Positions 1 through 8,883 of a DNA stretch of 64,000 bases are shown here, one piece after another. Positions within the stretch are counted from its first letter, which is position 1; each line of letters begins with the position of its first letter. A model generated the notes under the pieces. The model was not told the origin of the DNA, made no database searches, and was given only the letters and a program-made list of their open reading frames with translations. The position numbers were made by a program, and so were the translations under genes. Source of the DNA: Maribacter aquivivus (lineage in GTDB: Bacteria; Bacteroidota; Bacteroidia; Flavobacteriales; Flavobacteriaceae); contig NZ_FQZX01000003.1 in NCBI RefSeq assembly GCF_900142175.1, forward strand, positions 164,089-228,088, in the 5' to 3' direction.

Positions 1-381
1 GACGGGGAACTGGATGTTACCTTCCTTCACGGTACTGAGAATACATTGGTCAATGCCATCGAAGTGAAGAAAATGATCAGTGTAAGTTCAAAAACTCGTT
101 TTGTAATTAATGAAACAATTAACAAATTTGATTTCTCTATTAGTCGTAATCCTATTACCACAACAGATCAAATTCAATTATCAATTGTGAGTCCGAATGA
201 AGTAGCGGGAATAATCAAAATTTATGGATTGGATGGTAAATTAATAAACACTACTAAAGTCAAGTTCAATGAAGGTAGAGATGAAGTAGTGCTTCCTAAT
301 TTAAACTTACAGCAAGGCTACTATTTGGTGCAAGTTGAGAATAATGGTGCGTTCATACTTAGAAAGATATTGATTAATTAG
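1..381 (+). CDS. C-terminal part of a secreted malectin-like protein with T9SS sorting domain
   Basis: The reading frame is open from base 1, so the gene starts outside the window; the first in-frame start-like codon at 46 is not a true start. The first 22 residues (DGELDVTFLHG, then NAIEV) resemble the last strands of a malectin-type carbohydrate-binding domain. The remaining ~80 residues match a type A type IX secretion sorting domain: an SRNPI start, a central IKIYGLDGKLI strand, and a GYYLVQVENN...RKILIN end. Such proteins cross the outer membrane by the T9SS and stay on the surface or are released. The catalytic part, if any, is not visible. It is probably a glycan-acting surface protein unrelated to the capsule operon that follows. 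Confidence 0.8.
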   Translation, partial: DGELDVTFLHGTENTLVNAIEVKKMISVSSKTRFVINETINKFDFSISRNPITTTDQIQLSIVSPNEVAGIIKIYGLDGKLINTTKVKFNEGRDEVVLPNLNLQQGYYLVQVENNGAFILRKILIN

Positions 382-451
382 TTGTTTTAATTCAACTGAT
401 AAAAGTGTAACATTTGTCGTATAAATTGACAATTAGTAGACATTTAACTAC

Positions 452-477
452 TTTGTTGGCAAGAAATTTTATATTTG
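452..477 (+). promoter_or_regulatory. candidate Bacteroidota promoter (-33 TTTG, -7 TATATTTG)
   Basis: TATATTTG at 470-477 fits the Bacteroidota -7 consensus TAnnTTTG exactly. A TTTG lies at 452-455, but the 14-base gap is shorter than the usual ~19. The site would start a transcript about 150 bases before the FemAB-like gene at 638. Motif matching alone supports it. Confidence 0.35.
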
Positions 478-637
478 AATTAGAATTTAAAATACTTTTT
501 TGTGAAGTTGTGCTTTTAGTGAATAAAAATAAGCTGAAGTACTCCCTAAATAACAGTGTTTAATTCTATGTATTAAAAGTAATTGTCATAACAATTCTTT
601 TAGATTTAAAACGTTCTATTTTACAAATTAACCATAC

Positions 638-1729
638 ATGCAGTCTACTCAGACCTACAAATTAACTGTACAAGCGTTAGATTCAGAAGAAATATTAGAT
701 TTATATTCGAAATCTTTAGATAGTCTAAACTGTGTTTGCCCATATTATGCTTACGAACTTTTATTAAGTGATGAAAATGAAATTCAAAAACTTCATTTTT
801 TCTCATTTAATGATGAAGATGGTTCTTTGCTAGCTATTATGCCTTTCTTGGTACGCGATATCATTATCAATGATGAGAATACGGGTCTAAAAGATGTAAG
901 TAGTCCTTGGGGTTATAATGGTCCATATTTTAAAGAAAATGCTAGTTCTGATTTAAAAACGAAATTTTGGAAGCAAGTTGACGAATGGTATGCTAGTGAG
1001 AACATCGTAACAGAATTTGTTCGTTTTAATTTATATGGTCATTATTCAGAATATACTGGTGAAACAGTACACACGCTACTAAACGTTAGAGGAAATATTA
1101 CAGATTGGGAGCAGTTTTGGTCTAATTTAAAATCGAATACTAGAAATCAATTTAGAAAAGCTGAGAAATTAGGTCTTTCTTTCAAATTGGTATATAAAGA
1201 CATAGAAAAGGAGCACATAGCTGCTTTTTATGATTTATATATAGATACTATGGATCGTAGAGATGCAAAAGACTTTTTCTACCATAAATTAGATTATTTC
1301 GTTCATTTATGGGAAATGAATAAAGATAAATGTGCTATTGGTTTAGTTTATAAAGATGGTGTAGCCATTTCTACTGAATTATTTCTTTTAACACATGATA
1401 CTGTATATTCATTCTTAGGGGGTACAGATGCAAATTATTTTAAGCTAAGACCTAATGAGTATTTAAAAATTAATGCCATACAGTGGGCGGGTGAAGCTGG
1501 TTTTACCTATTACAATATCGGTGGTGGTTTGTCTAACAGTAAAGAAGATAATTTATACTTATATAAAAGAAAATATTTTCCTTTAGATGAAGATGTAGAT
1601 TTTTACACTGGTAGAAAAATCTTAGATGAAAAAGCCTATGATAAGTTGGTGGCCATGAATAAGTCAGATGCTGATATTGTAGCTTCTAAAGACTTAGCTA
1701 ATGGTTATTTTCCTAAGTACCGAATGTAA
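638..1729 (+). CDS. FemAB/BioF2-like GNAT acyltransferase
   Basis: This 363-residue soluble protein has the two-lobed GNAT layout of the FemAB/CelD (BioF2-like) family. The second lobe shows the family signature SNTRNQFRKAEK near residues 165-176, and GGTDANYFKLRPNEYLK followed by YYNIGGG near residues 265-300. Relatives move aminoacyl or acyl groups onto peptidoglycan precursors or amino sugars, and many sit at the edge of polysaccharide loci. Here it stands alone on the plus strand beside the minus-strand capsule block. Inference: it may N-acylate an amino sugar of the polymer, which would supply the acyltransferase step after the aminotransferase at 23987. The substrate is unknown. The ATG at 638 is the first start of the frame. 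Confidence 0.75.
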   Translation: MQSTQTYKLTVQALDSEEILDLYSKSLDSLNCVCPYYAYELLLSDENEIQKLHFFSFNDEDGSLLAIMPFLVRDIIINDENTGLKDVSSPWGYNGPYFKENASSDLKTKFWKQVDEWYASENIVTEFVRFNLYGHYSEYTGETVHTLLNVRGNITDWEQFWSNLKSNTRNQFRKAEKLGLSFKLVYKDIEKEHIAAFYDLYIDTMDRRDAKDFFYHKLDYFVHLWEMNKDKCAIGLVYKDGVAISTELFLLTHDTVYSFLGGTDANYFKLRPNEYLKINAIQWAGEAGFTYYNIGGGLSNSKEDNLYLYKRKYFPLDEDVDFYTGRKILDEKAYDKLVAMNKSDADIVASKDLANGYFPKYRM

Positions 1730-1815
1730 TATTTAGGGTTTTATGGAAAAGGTTCTTAATAGTAATTTTATTAAAAATGGCTGTTTTAAATTGTTCTAGA
1801 GTATAGAATTTCCTC

Positions 1816-2484
1816 TTATTTCCAATGTGCGTCTTCTTTTAATAGTTTGGCAGGATGCCCGCCTATTAAGCAGTTCTTTTGCTCAAACCTTCCTTTTACT
1901 ATAGAATTACTGGCTACTATACTGCCATCAGCAATGTAAGATCCTTTATAAATTTTTACACCACAACCGATCCACACATTATTACCTATATAGATATCTT
2001 TTGTTCTTGGTACCTTCTTAGGGTTTTTGACTTTTTTTGGATAATATATTTCATGAAAGTCTTCATCTAAAAACTGACAATCCCAAGATATGGCACAGTT
2101 GTCACCAATACTGACTTTGTGTACTACGACCATTTGGGTATAAGAATTCATATAGCCGCCTTTACCAATCTCTAAAACACCACCTTCTCTTACATCTATC
2201 TTACAGCCTTTTCCAATCGAAAACCCACCTTTAAAAATAAGTTGACCACTAATGTTTAAAAAAGTTTTTTCCGTGGGAGTGGCAAAATTTACTGTTCGTA
2301 AACCTATAAGAACTCTTTTACCTTTAGTGGTTATATTTTTGTTACCGTAAATTTTAACCTTGGGGTATAGAACAATGTTCTTTTTGTGAACGAGCTTGTA
2401 AAATAAAGAATACAATACCACTTTTATAGTGCTAATGTTCCCTTCATCGCAAACTTCTTTAAGTTTGAGGTATTGATTTTTCAT
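1816..2484 (-). CDS. Left-handed beta-helix (hexapeptide) acyltransferase, WcaF-like
   Basis: The 222-residue protein is built of imperfect hexapeptide turns from about residue 45 to 210 (for example IGKGCKIDV, IGDNCAI, IGNNVWIGCGVKIYKG, IADGSIVASNSIV), the fold of trimeric acetyl-CoA-dependent O- or N-acetyltransferases. The C-terminal GGHPAKLLK ending is typical of the colanic-acid/maltose acetyltransferase branch. The ~45 residues before the helix are basic and carry a hydrophobic stretch (VVLYSLFYKLVH). It is the last gene of the long minus-strand glycosyltransferase block, so acetylation of the capsule repeat is the likely role. It does not look like PglD, which has an additional N-terminal UDP-sugar domain. 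Confidence 0.78.
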   Translation of the reverse strand: MKNQYLKLKEVCDEGNISTIKVVLYSLFYKLVHKKNIVLYPKVKIYGNKNITTKGKRVLIGLRTVNFATPTEKTFLNISGQLIFKGGFSIGKGCKIDVREGGVLEIGKGGYMNSYTQMVVVHKVSIGDNCAISWDCQFLDEDFHEIYYPKKVKNPKKVPRTKDIYIGNNVWIGCGVKIYKGSYIADGSIVASNSIVKGRFEQKNCLIGGHPAKLLKEDAHWK

Positions 2485-2530
2485 TAATATTGGCTAGTGG
2501 ATAGCAAATATATAAATACCAAGAGGTATT

Positions 2531-3658
2531 TTAAAGTAATTCTTTATAAACCTCCAAAGTATTGTTGATCATTTGCGTTTTTGTAAACTTTTCTAATGCT
2601 GTTTTTCTAGCCGCAACACCTAATTTACTACGTAAATCTTCATTTGTCAGTACTTTTTCTAAAAGCTTCGCTAGTGCAGCTTCATCATCCATTGGGAAAA
2701 TAAATCCGTTTTCACCATCGGTAATTTGATCATAAGCGCCATTAGAATTTGAACGAATAACACAGCAGCCACCCATCATAGCTTCTACGGCAACTAATCC
2801 AAAAGTGTCTGAGCGTGAAGGAAGTACAAAAACATCGAATAGTTGATAATAGGGCTTAGGATCTCTAAACGACAGAATTGTTATTTGATTTTGTAGCCTA
2901 TTATCTTTCAAAAAAGTGTCAAACCACTCTTTTGATCCATTAGATTCATAATCACCTAAGAGAACAATATGTATTTTTTCTTTTAGTTCGGGCGATAGGT
3001 ATTTACCAATGGCGTTGGCTAAAACATCTTGCCCTTTCATTGGGGTAATTCTACCAACCACACCAATTATAATTTTATCTGTTGGTATATGTTCTTTTTC
3101 TTTTAGGGCAACTAATGTAGCGGCATCTTCTACTTCTGCAAATCGCTCATCTATACCATGGTATACCATACGTATACTTTCTTCTGGCGAATGCATAACA
3201 CGCTCGGTAAATTCTTTAGAACCTTCACTTACTGCAATCAGTAGGGTAGGGTGCTTGTATCTGAAATTAGGTGTTATGGTGTCTGCATGGACTGTAGAGA
3301 CACATTTTTTGCCCAAAAGCCATGGTACAAATGTCATATTTGGCGAATGGCAGTGAATAACATCGGCATTTATTTTTTTTACTTGTAACATTACCTTCGA
3401 AAAGCTGAGAATGGTTTGTATTCCCTTTTTAATAGCATTTCCTTTAGGTTCTTTAAAATAATGCATGTGTACCCCAAGATGCTGGAATTCACTTTTAAGG
3501 TTGTCAAAAAACTCGGTATTATTTGAAGATTTTATTTTATAACCACTGGTTAAAATATGAACTTCATGCCCCTTCTCTACCATACCTTTAGTTAAATCTA
3601 AGATATTGGTAGCAAGCCCATCTTTACCAAATCGCATTACAATAAAGAGAATTTTCAT
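2531..3658 (-). CDS. GT4-family glycosyltransferase
   Basis: This 375-residue protein has the GT-B fold of retaining GT4 enzymes. The N-terminal lobe contains the glycine-bearing KDGLATNILDL segment (residues 12-22). The C-terminal lobe contains IIGVVGRITPMKGQDVL near 197-213 and VLPSRSDTFGLVAVEAM near 275-291, the donor-binding region where the usual first Glu of the E-x7-E motif is Asp. Its start overlaps the end of the upstream sugar transferase by four bases (ATGA), which suggests coupled translation. It is likely cytoplasmic or membrane-associated and adds one sugar to the lipid-linked repeat begun by that transferase. Donor and linkage cannot be read from sequence. Confidence 0.85.
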   Translation of the reverse strand: MKILFIVMRFGKDGLATNILDLTKGMVEKGHEVHILTSGYKIKSSNNTEFFDNLKSEFQHLGVHMHYFKEPKGNAIKKGIQTILSFSKVMLQVKKINADVIHCHSPNMTFVPWLLGKKCVSTVHADTITPNFRYKHPTLLIAVSEGSKEFTERVMHSPEESIRMVYHGIDERFAEVEDAATLVALKEKEHIPTDKIIIGVVGRITPMKGQDVLANAIGKYLSPELKEKIHIVLLGDYESNGSKEWFDTFLKDNRLQNQITILSFRDPKPYYQLFDVFVLPSRSDTFGLVAVEAMMGGCCVIRSNSNGAYDQITDGENGFIFPMDDEAALAKLLEKVLTNEDLRSKLGVAARKTALEKFTKTQMINNTLEVYKELL

Positions 3659-4305
3659 GAGATAGGTTGAATATGTTGAAATTCAGGTTGTCTTTGACGA
3701 ATAAGGTCCATGGCCTCAGTAGTTGGGTTGGCATTAGGGTCAACTTCAATATCTGCAGATTTTATAACTTTTTGAAAAGTCATCCATAGAATTTTTACAT
3801 CATTAGCAAAACTTAAATTTTCGACATATTTTACATCGTTTTCAAATTTGCTTTCCCAAGTAATTAAATTTCTACCAGATACTTGCGCGAGACCTGTAAT
3901 ACCTGGTCTTGCAACAAATCTTTTACGTTCTTCAGTAGTGTAGTAGGGTAGGTATCGTATTAAAAGTGGTCTAGGCCCTATTAAACTCATTTCACCCTTG
4001 ATCACATTCAATAATTGTGGTAATTCATCTATTGAAGTTTTACGAACAAATACGCCAAGAGGTGTTAAACGTTCACTATCAGGTAATAAGTTGCCTTCAG
4101 CATCACGTTTGTTATTCATAGTTTTCAATTTCAAAATCGAAAATATCTTTTCGTGTCTACCAGGTCTTCTCTGAACAAAGAAAGGGCTTTCTTTAAAACT
4201 GATGGCTAATATAATTGCGGTTATAACTACAATAGGTAAAACCAAAAGAAAGCCAAATAGGGCAAGAAAAAAATCTAAAGGTCTTTTAAAGTATTTTTTA
4301 TACAT
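3655..4305 (-). CDS. Initiating phosphoglycosyl transferase (PglC/WcaJ C-terminal type)
   Basis: This 216-residue monotopic phosphoglycosyl transferase lacks the extra N-terminal membrane domain of WcaJ. A membrane helix spans about residues 10-33, followed by SPFFVQRRPGRHEKIFSILKLKTM, the SIDELPQLLNVIKGEMSLIGPRPLL core and the RPGITGLAQVSGRN block. The Asp-Glu pair in SIDELPQ is the catalytic dyad of the family. It transfers a sugar-1-phosphate from a UDP-sugar to undecaprenyl phosphate and so starts the repeat unit. The small size and the PglF/PglE-like genes at 23987-27057 suggest the first sugar is a bacillosamine-like 4-amino-4,6-dideoxy sugar (inference). It sits between a PLP-fold gene (4 bases upstream) and a GT4 gene (overlapping). 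Confidence 0.9.
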   Translation of the reverse strand: MYKKYFKRPLDFFLALFGFLLVLPIVVITAIILAISFKESPFFVQRRPGRHEKIFSILKLKTMNNKRDAEGNLLPDSERLTPLGVFVRKTSIDELPQLLNVIKGEMSLIGPRPLLIRYLPYYTTEERKRFVARPGITGLAQVSGRNLITWESKFENDVKYVENLSFANDVKILWMTFQKVIKSADIEVDPNANPTTEAMDLIRQRQPEFQHIQPIS

Positions 4306-4309
4306 GATA

Positions 4310-5374
4310 TTATTTATTAGAAGTAATCCAATTATTAATTGTTGTGATGATATAGTTTAAATCGGTAGTATCAAACCTATAATCCATATGAATATTCAGC
4401 AAATAGGTATATTCGGTGGTCAAATCGTTTGTGGGCCATAATAATGCCGGGTAAATTTGATTTGTTACCAAGTGCTTTTTTAATTCATTTAAAGTGTCTA
4501 AGCTTTTGAAAGCTAGTAATAACCCAAAAGGAGCTTTTGTTTCGTGACGCACTATTTTAAAAGTATCGCTTTTTTTAAGCTTTGGGTAGGTATAATCTAC
4601 ATTCTTTTTTTTGAAACTATTAAAGTCGGTATGTATATATTGATTGATAAAAGCTGCATGAGCTGCTGAAACTTTATAGACTTCATAAATAGAGCGTACC
4701 ATCAATTCTCCATTCATGTACTGCTCTAAATAACGTTCTTTTTGCCCATTTTTAGTACAGGTAGCTTTTAGTTCCATTGAGCCTATAATGGTATCCCAAG
4801 CTTCGTTCATTGGGTTTTCACCAGAATAACTGTCAAAAATATCAGAATTATTTAGGCTAATATCACTTTTAGACGCTTTAGGTTTCCAGGCAATACCACC
4901 CATTGGTATAGGTAATGTTTTACGTAACGATGCAAAACAAAAGTCAGCTTTACTGTTTAAGCTACCTTCGCTTAACCAACCATGCGAATGGTCTTCAATG
5001 ATAATTGGTCTATCGCCCTCTGGTATATCTGTATTTTTTAATCCCCAGTAATTATTGACCATCACCAAATCTTTGGTAGACTTAAATTGGGTCCAATCAA
5101 TTTTTGATTCAGGATCGAAAGGGTCAACATAATAATATTTTATGCTCTCAAATTCATGATTCATCCATTCTTTTACAAACGGGCAATAGTATTGAGGCAT
5201 CCAAATAGTACCTATAGGGGTAGCTGCTTGAATTCTTTTAATTAAATATTTAAGTGCATACCTACCGGCGTAGAAAAGTATAGTCTCACCAAAATTAGGT
5301 GTACTTACTTGGGGCAACTTTCTGCCGTAAGTGCCTTCTATAAAAGATCCGTAACCAATAATCTCTTTTTGCAT
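4310..5374 (-). CDS. PLP-dependent transferase-fold protein, DegT-related, substrate unknown
   Basis: This 354-residue protein looks like a divergent member of the aspartate-aminotransferase fold. It has a possible large-domain start (FYAGRYALKYLIKRI, residues 30-44), an acidic strand IIIEDHSHGW near 125-134 where DegT enzymes hold PLP, and CFASLRKTLPIPMGG near 146-160, whose Lys is placed like the Schiff-base lysine. The C-terminal part is short and differs from standard DegT proteins. It ends four bases before the initiating sugar transferase, so it is probably co-translated with it. It may be an aminotransferase or dehydratase for a sugar, or a non-enzymatic relative. The family call rests on motif layout only. 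Confidence 0.55.
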   Translation of the reverse strand: MQKEIIGYGSFIEGTYGRKLPQVSTPNFGETILFYAGRYALKYLIKRIQAATPIGTIWMPQYYCPFVKEWMNHEFESIKYYYVDPFDPESKIDWTQFKSTKDLVMVNNYWGLKNTDIPEGDRPIIIEDHSHGWLSEGSLNSKADFCFASLRKTLPIPMGGIAWKPKASKSDISLNNSDIFDSYSGENPMNEAWDTIIGSMELKATCTKNGQKERYLEQYMNGELMVRSIYEVYKVSAAHAAFINQYIHTDFNSFKKKNVDYTYPKLKKSDTFKIVRHETKAPFGLLLAFKSLDTLNELKKHLVTNQIYPALLWPTNDLTTEYTYLLNIHMDYRFDTTDLNYIITTINNWITSNK

Positions 5375-5482
5375 AGTACAAAGAAACCAAATTCAAATGA
5401 TAGTTAATACCGTATTCGAAGAAGTTCTAATTTAATTGTTGAAAGGAATAAATAATTATAAAACTATAAAAGTATATGTGTC

Positions 5483-6640
5483 TTAGTTGTTTTTAAGTAA
5501 CGCTTCATATTCTTTATGCAAAAGTTGCCAAATCAACTTTTGATCGTATCTGTCTATTATCATTTGTCTGCATTTATCTGATGAATAGCTATTTAAATCT
5601 CTTTCAATAAATTCAGATATCGCTTTTTCAAGTAATGGGGTATTTTTTACAGGAACAATAACTCCATTTTCACCAGAAATAATAATTTCGTTACTACCAT
5701 TAATATCACTGACAATGACAGGTACTCCCATAGCTCCAGCCTGCATTACTACATTTGGGAAGCCTTCTCTATAACTTGGAAAAATCATAGCATCAGATAT
5801 CGCCAAATACGGTCTAACATCTTCGATCCAGCCTGCCATTTTAATTTTTGGATGTGTATCTAAAATTTCTTCAGTTTTTGGCTTAATAGGGTCTAGGTCC
5901 TTTTCAGGTGTACCGCCTACAATTAACGTGACATTATCAAACTTAGTGGCAACTTCAACAAAAGCATCTACTAGTTCGTGAATTCCTTTATCATTTACTA
6001 TTCTGCCTAGAAAGATTAAAACAGTCTCTTCTTCGCCTATGTTTAATGATTTTCTTAAGTCGTTTTTTGCTTTTTCAGAGAAGAGTGCGGGGTCAAAATG
6101 TTCTATACTTACCCCGTTAGAACTGCCTTCACCTATAACTTTTAATTTACTCGGTTTGGTGAATTTTTCCTGTTTTACAAAAGCATCTAAACCTTTTGAG
6201 TTAGGGTATACTTTTGTAGCACAAGCATACGTTATTTTTTCTACTACATTTAATAGAATTCTTTTTTTCCCTGTAGCTTCCATTAAAGGCAAGCCTGCAA
6301 TGGTATGTAATCTATTGGGTACACCTGCTAATAATGCAGCTAGAAGCCCTAAAGTACCAGCCTTAGGCGTGTGGGTATGTACAATTGCTGGTTTTTCTTT
6401 TCTAAAAAAAGTATATAGTTGCCAAACTGCCCTTAAATCCTTGAAAGGGGTGATTTTTCTGGTCATGTCTATACCTTTAGTACGTACCCCCTCTATTTCG
6501 GTAACTTCAGCTAATACCGGGTCTTTTGATGATACACCAATAATATCATAGAATTGGTTCATATAAGACAATTGCCCCTTAAGTAATATTTTAAGAGATG
6601 ATGCTACTGTAGTAACTCTAATTATTTTTTTATTGGACAT
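5483..6640 (-). CDS. GT4-family glycosyltransferase, CapM/PglA-like
   Basis: This 385-residue GT-B enzyme has an acceptor-lobe motif VHTHTPKAGTLGLLAA near residues 88-103, typical of the CapM/PglA group. It also has a donor-lobe IFLGRIVNDKGIHELVDAF and FPSYREGFPNVVMQAGAMG near 288-306, where the second Glu of E-x7-E is Gln, as often seen in this subgroup. DINGSNEII follows, also a subgroup hallmark. CapM/PglA enzymes usually add the second sugar, often an N-acetylated amino sugar, to the lipid-linked first sugar. That suits the adjacent initiating transferase. A 108-base gap upstream holds no gene. Confidence 0.85.
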   Translation of the reverse strand: MSNKKIIRVTTVASSLKILLKGQLSYMNQFYDIIGVSSKDPVLAEVTEIEGVRTKGIDMTRKITPFKDLRAVWQLYTFFRKEKPAIVHTHTPKAGTLGLLAALLAGVPNRLHTIAGLPLMEATGKKRILLNVVEKITYACATKVYPNSKGLDAFVKQEKFTKPSKLKVIGEGSSNGVSIEHFDPALFSEKAKNDLRKSLNIGEEETVLIFLGRIVNDKGIHELVDAFVEVATKFDNVTLIVGGTPEKDLDPIKPKTEEILDTHPKIKMAGWIEDVRPYLAISDAMIFPSYREGFPNVVMQAGAMGVPVIVSDINGSNEIIISGENGVIVPVKNTPLLEKAISEFIERDLNSYSSDKCRQMIIDRYDQKLIWQLLHKEYEALLKNN

Positions 6641-6671
6641 GTAACGTTATTCTAAATATTTAAAACATTAT

Positions 6672-7724
6672 CTAGCACTGTGAATATAACTGTTGATGAC
6701 GGTCGTATATTTTATCGATGTCAAATTCTGTATGTACTTTAATTTTAAACTTCTGAGCTTTTTGTTGTGCTTTTTGATAATCAGACATCAAATCTATTAC
6801 TTTTAAGTGAAAGCTGTCTAATTCAGCTAGATATCCTGTGGTGTCATCTAAAAAATCCGGTATACTACCAACGGGGGTTGTAATTACAGGTAGACCAATA
6901 GATCCTGATTCCAATATAGAAATAGGCATCCCTTCCCAAAGAGAAGGCATAATTTGAGCGCTGAAATCTTTTAAAATATCAGGTACATCATTTCTAAAAC
7001 CCATAAGTTCTATATGGTCTTGTACTTTGAGTTCATCTATTTTATGAATCAATGAATCTTTTAGCGGACCGCTTCCTAGAAAATATACCTTAAAATTGGT
7101 ATATCCATTATCTTTTAACTTTACTACCAAGTCAGGTATAAAAAGTGGATTTTTCTGTTCTGTTAAGCTTGCTAAAAATAAAAATTTAAATATTTCAGGA
7201 TCATTCGGTATAAGTTCTTTACTGTTTTTAAACTTAATTAGGTTAATTCCATTAGGCAGTATTACTCCTTTTTTTAGATACCATTTTTCTCCTCTATCAG
7301 AAAAAATAATGTCTTTAGCCCTTAATGGTTTTGTTATAAATAACAACCATCTACGCATAACGCTACTTACAATATTGTTATGTAAAGTGAACACAATCTT
7401 TAATGAAAAACCACTTAGTTTTAATAATATGGCCACCCATAGCGCATGAAACATATGGCAATGAACCACAGGCTTTGGTTTAAAAGGTGTTAGAATGCTC
7501 TTTAGTTTTTTAAGACCTTGACCAAGCTGAGAAAATGAATCAATGTTTAAGAATTCGCACGTTATGCCTAGTTTGGTAAACTTATGTTCAATGTCATTTA
7601 AGCTTGTAACAGAAATGACTACGACTTTTTTATTATCATTCTTAGCTCTTTGGCTTAGGTCTAAAACCAAATGTTCAGCGCCACCACCAGATAGACCAGT
7701 TATAATATGAATGTTATAGGTCAT
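6672..7724 (-). CDS. GT4-family glycosyltransferase
   Basis: This 350-residue GT-B enzyme begins with ITGLSGGGAEHLVLDLS (residues 8-24), the glycine-rich acceptor-side loop of GT4 proteins. A donor-site segment, MPSLWEGMPISILESGSIGLPV, near residues 264-285 has both glutamates of E-x7-E, so it looks catalytically complete. The ATG directly abuts the stop codon of the upstream glycosyltransferase with no spacer, which indicates a shared transcript and coupled translation. It probably adds one residue of the capsule repeat; donor and acceptor are not predictable. Confidence 0.83.
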   Translation of the reverse strand: MTYNIHIITGLSGGGAEHLVLDLSQRAKNDNKKVVVISVTSLNDIEHKFTKLGITCEFLNIDSFSQLGQGLKKLKSILTPFKPKPVVHCHMFHALWVAILLKLSGFSLKIVFTLHNNIVSSVMRRWLLFITKPLRAKDIIFSDRGEKWYLKKGVILPNGINLIKFKNSKELIPNDPEIFKFLFLASLTEQKNPLFIPDLVVKLKDNGYTNFKVYFLGSGPLKDSLIHKIDELKVQDHIELMGFRNDVPDILKDFSAQIMPSLWEGMPISILESGSIGLPVITTPVGSIPDFLDDTTGYLAELDSFHLKVIDLMSDYQKAQQKAQKFKIKVHTEFDIDKIYDRHQQLYSQC

Positions 7725-8813
7725 TTAGTTATTGGTTTTACTTAAAAATAGATTCTCATAATCTGCAATAATCTTACTTTCATTATATCTAGAAACTACA
7801 GCATTTCTTACTTCAGCTAAATTCCAATCTTTACTGACTGCATGCACAATTTTATCTAAATATTCGTTTTGATCTTCAGCAATAAAACCATTTACATCCT
7901 CAATTATTATTTCATTTATACCACCAGGGGCGTTAAATGCAACCACAGGTGTGCCTACTGCACAACTTTCTAATAACACATTAGGGAAACCTTCAACAAA
8001 AGAACCTAATAAAAAGATATCATGCTGCTGTAGCAGAGTAGAAACTTCGTTAGAAAATGGAATGTGGGTTACTTTATCGGCTAGGCCATATTGTTTTATA
8101 ACACTAAAAATTTCATCTTTTAGTTCTCCGTTACCAACGATAGTATAAGAGAAAGGTATTTTTAAATCTTTTAGAACTTCTAAGATTCTTAAATGCCCTT
8201 TTCTGCCAGAAAGACTACCTACGGTTATTAGTTTGACCGGCTCACTCTTGTCACGTAATTCTGTTTTTAGTTGGTATTTATCGGAAATAGGATTGTTTAT
8301 AATAGCAATTTTATCTTCTGGAAAATTAGATAGTTGTTTAATGTCTTCAGCCATATCTATAGATTGGCATACCATTACATCTAATTTGTGCATTAAATAT
8401 TTATTGAGCCAAGGTGGTAAAGTTGCTTTTATATGTTGCACCTCTGCTAACTTACTTATCACATTTACTTCTCTACCAATAAAGATAGTCTTTGAGAAAA
8501 ATATTTTGCACAGACCCAGCATTATATTTACATGACCAATGGTGCCAAAAACAATATCTGGTTTTCCATTTTTTATAGTTTTATAAACTGTGCCAAAACT
8601 TCTAGAAACCCTGTCGTGATTTAGAAATACTACGTTAACATCTGGTACTTTAAATGTAGCATCTTTATTGGATCCTATGACGAAAAGGGTGGTGTCAAAT
8701 TTAGATTTGTCAATTTTTTGTGCAACAAAAGACACTACACGTTCAGCTCCTCCAGCTCTAAGTGACGGTATGAAAAAGAATATTTTAATTTTATTTTTAC
8801 TGGAGTTCAGCAT
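7725..8813 (-). CDS. GT4-family glycosyltransferase
   Basis: This 362-residue GT-B enzyme starts with FFIPSLRAGGAERVVSFVA (about residues 12-30). The donor-lobe motif LGSFVEGFPNVLLESCAVGTPVV near residues 269-291 contains an intact E-x7-E pair. NAPGGINEII follows, as in GT4 enzymes that use UDP-HexNAc or UDP-Gal, though this is not diagnostic. Two glycosyltransferases lie head-to-tail here (this gene and the one beginning at 7724), and both resemble each other at the N terminus, so they may be old paralogues. It is likely cytoplasmic and membrane-associated and acts on the lipid-linked repeat. Confidence 0.83.
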   Translation of the reverse strand: MLNSSKNKIKIFFFIPSLRAGGAERVVSFVAQKIDKSKFDTTLFVIGSNKDATFKVPDVNVVFLNHDRVSRSFGTVYKTIKNGKPDIVFGTIGHVNIMLGLCKIFFSKTIFIGREVNVISKLAEVQHIKATLPPWLNKYLMHKLDVMVCQSIDMAEDIKQLSNFPEDKIAIINNPISDKYQLKTELRDKSEPVKLITVGSLSGRKGHLRILEVLKDLKIPFSYTIVGNGELKDEIFSVIKQYGLADKVTHIPFSNEVSTLLQQHDIFLLGSFVEGFPNVLLESCAVGTPVVAFNAPGGINEIIIEDVNGFIAEDQNEYLDKIVHAVSKDWNLAEVRNAVVSRYNESKIIADYENLFLSKTNN

Positions 8814-8883
8814 ATCTGAAATATTATAATATTTATGTAATTAGGTTTAATTATTCTTTTGGTATTTAGTTATTCAATTCATT

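Noticed and set aside
6039..6551. 170-residue plus-strand frame inside a glycosyltransferase gene
   Set aside because: It is fully antisense to a well-supported GT4 gene and shows no family features.
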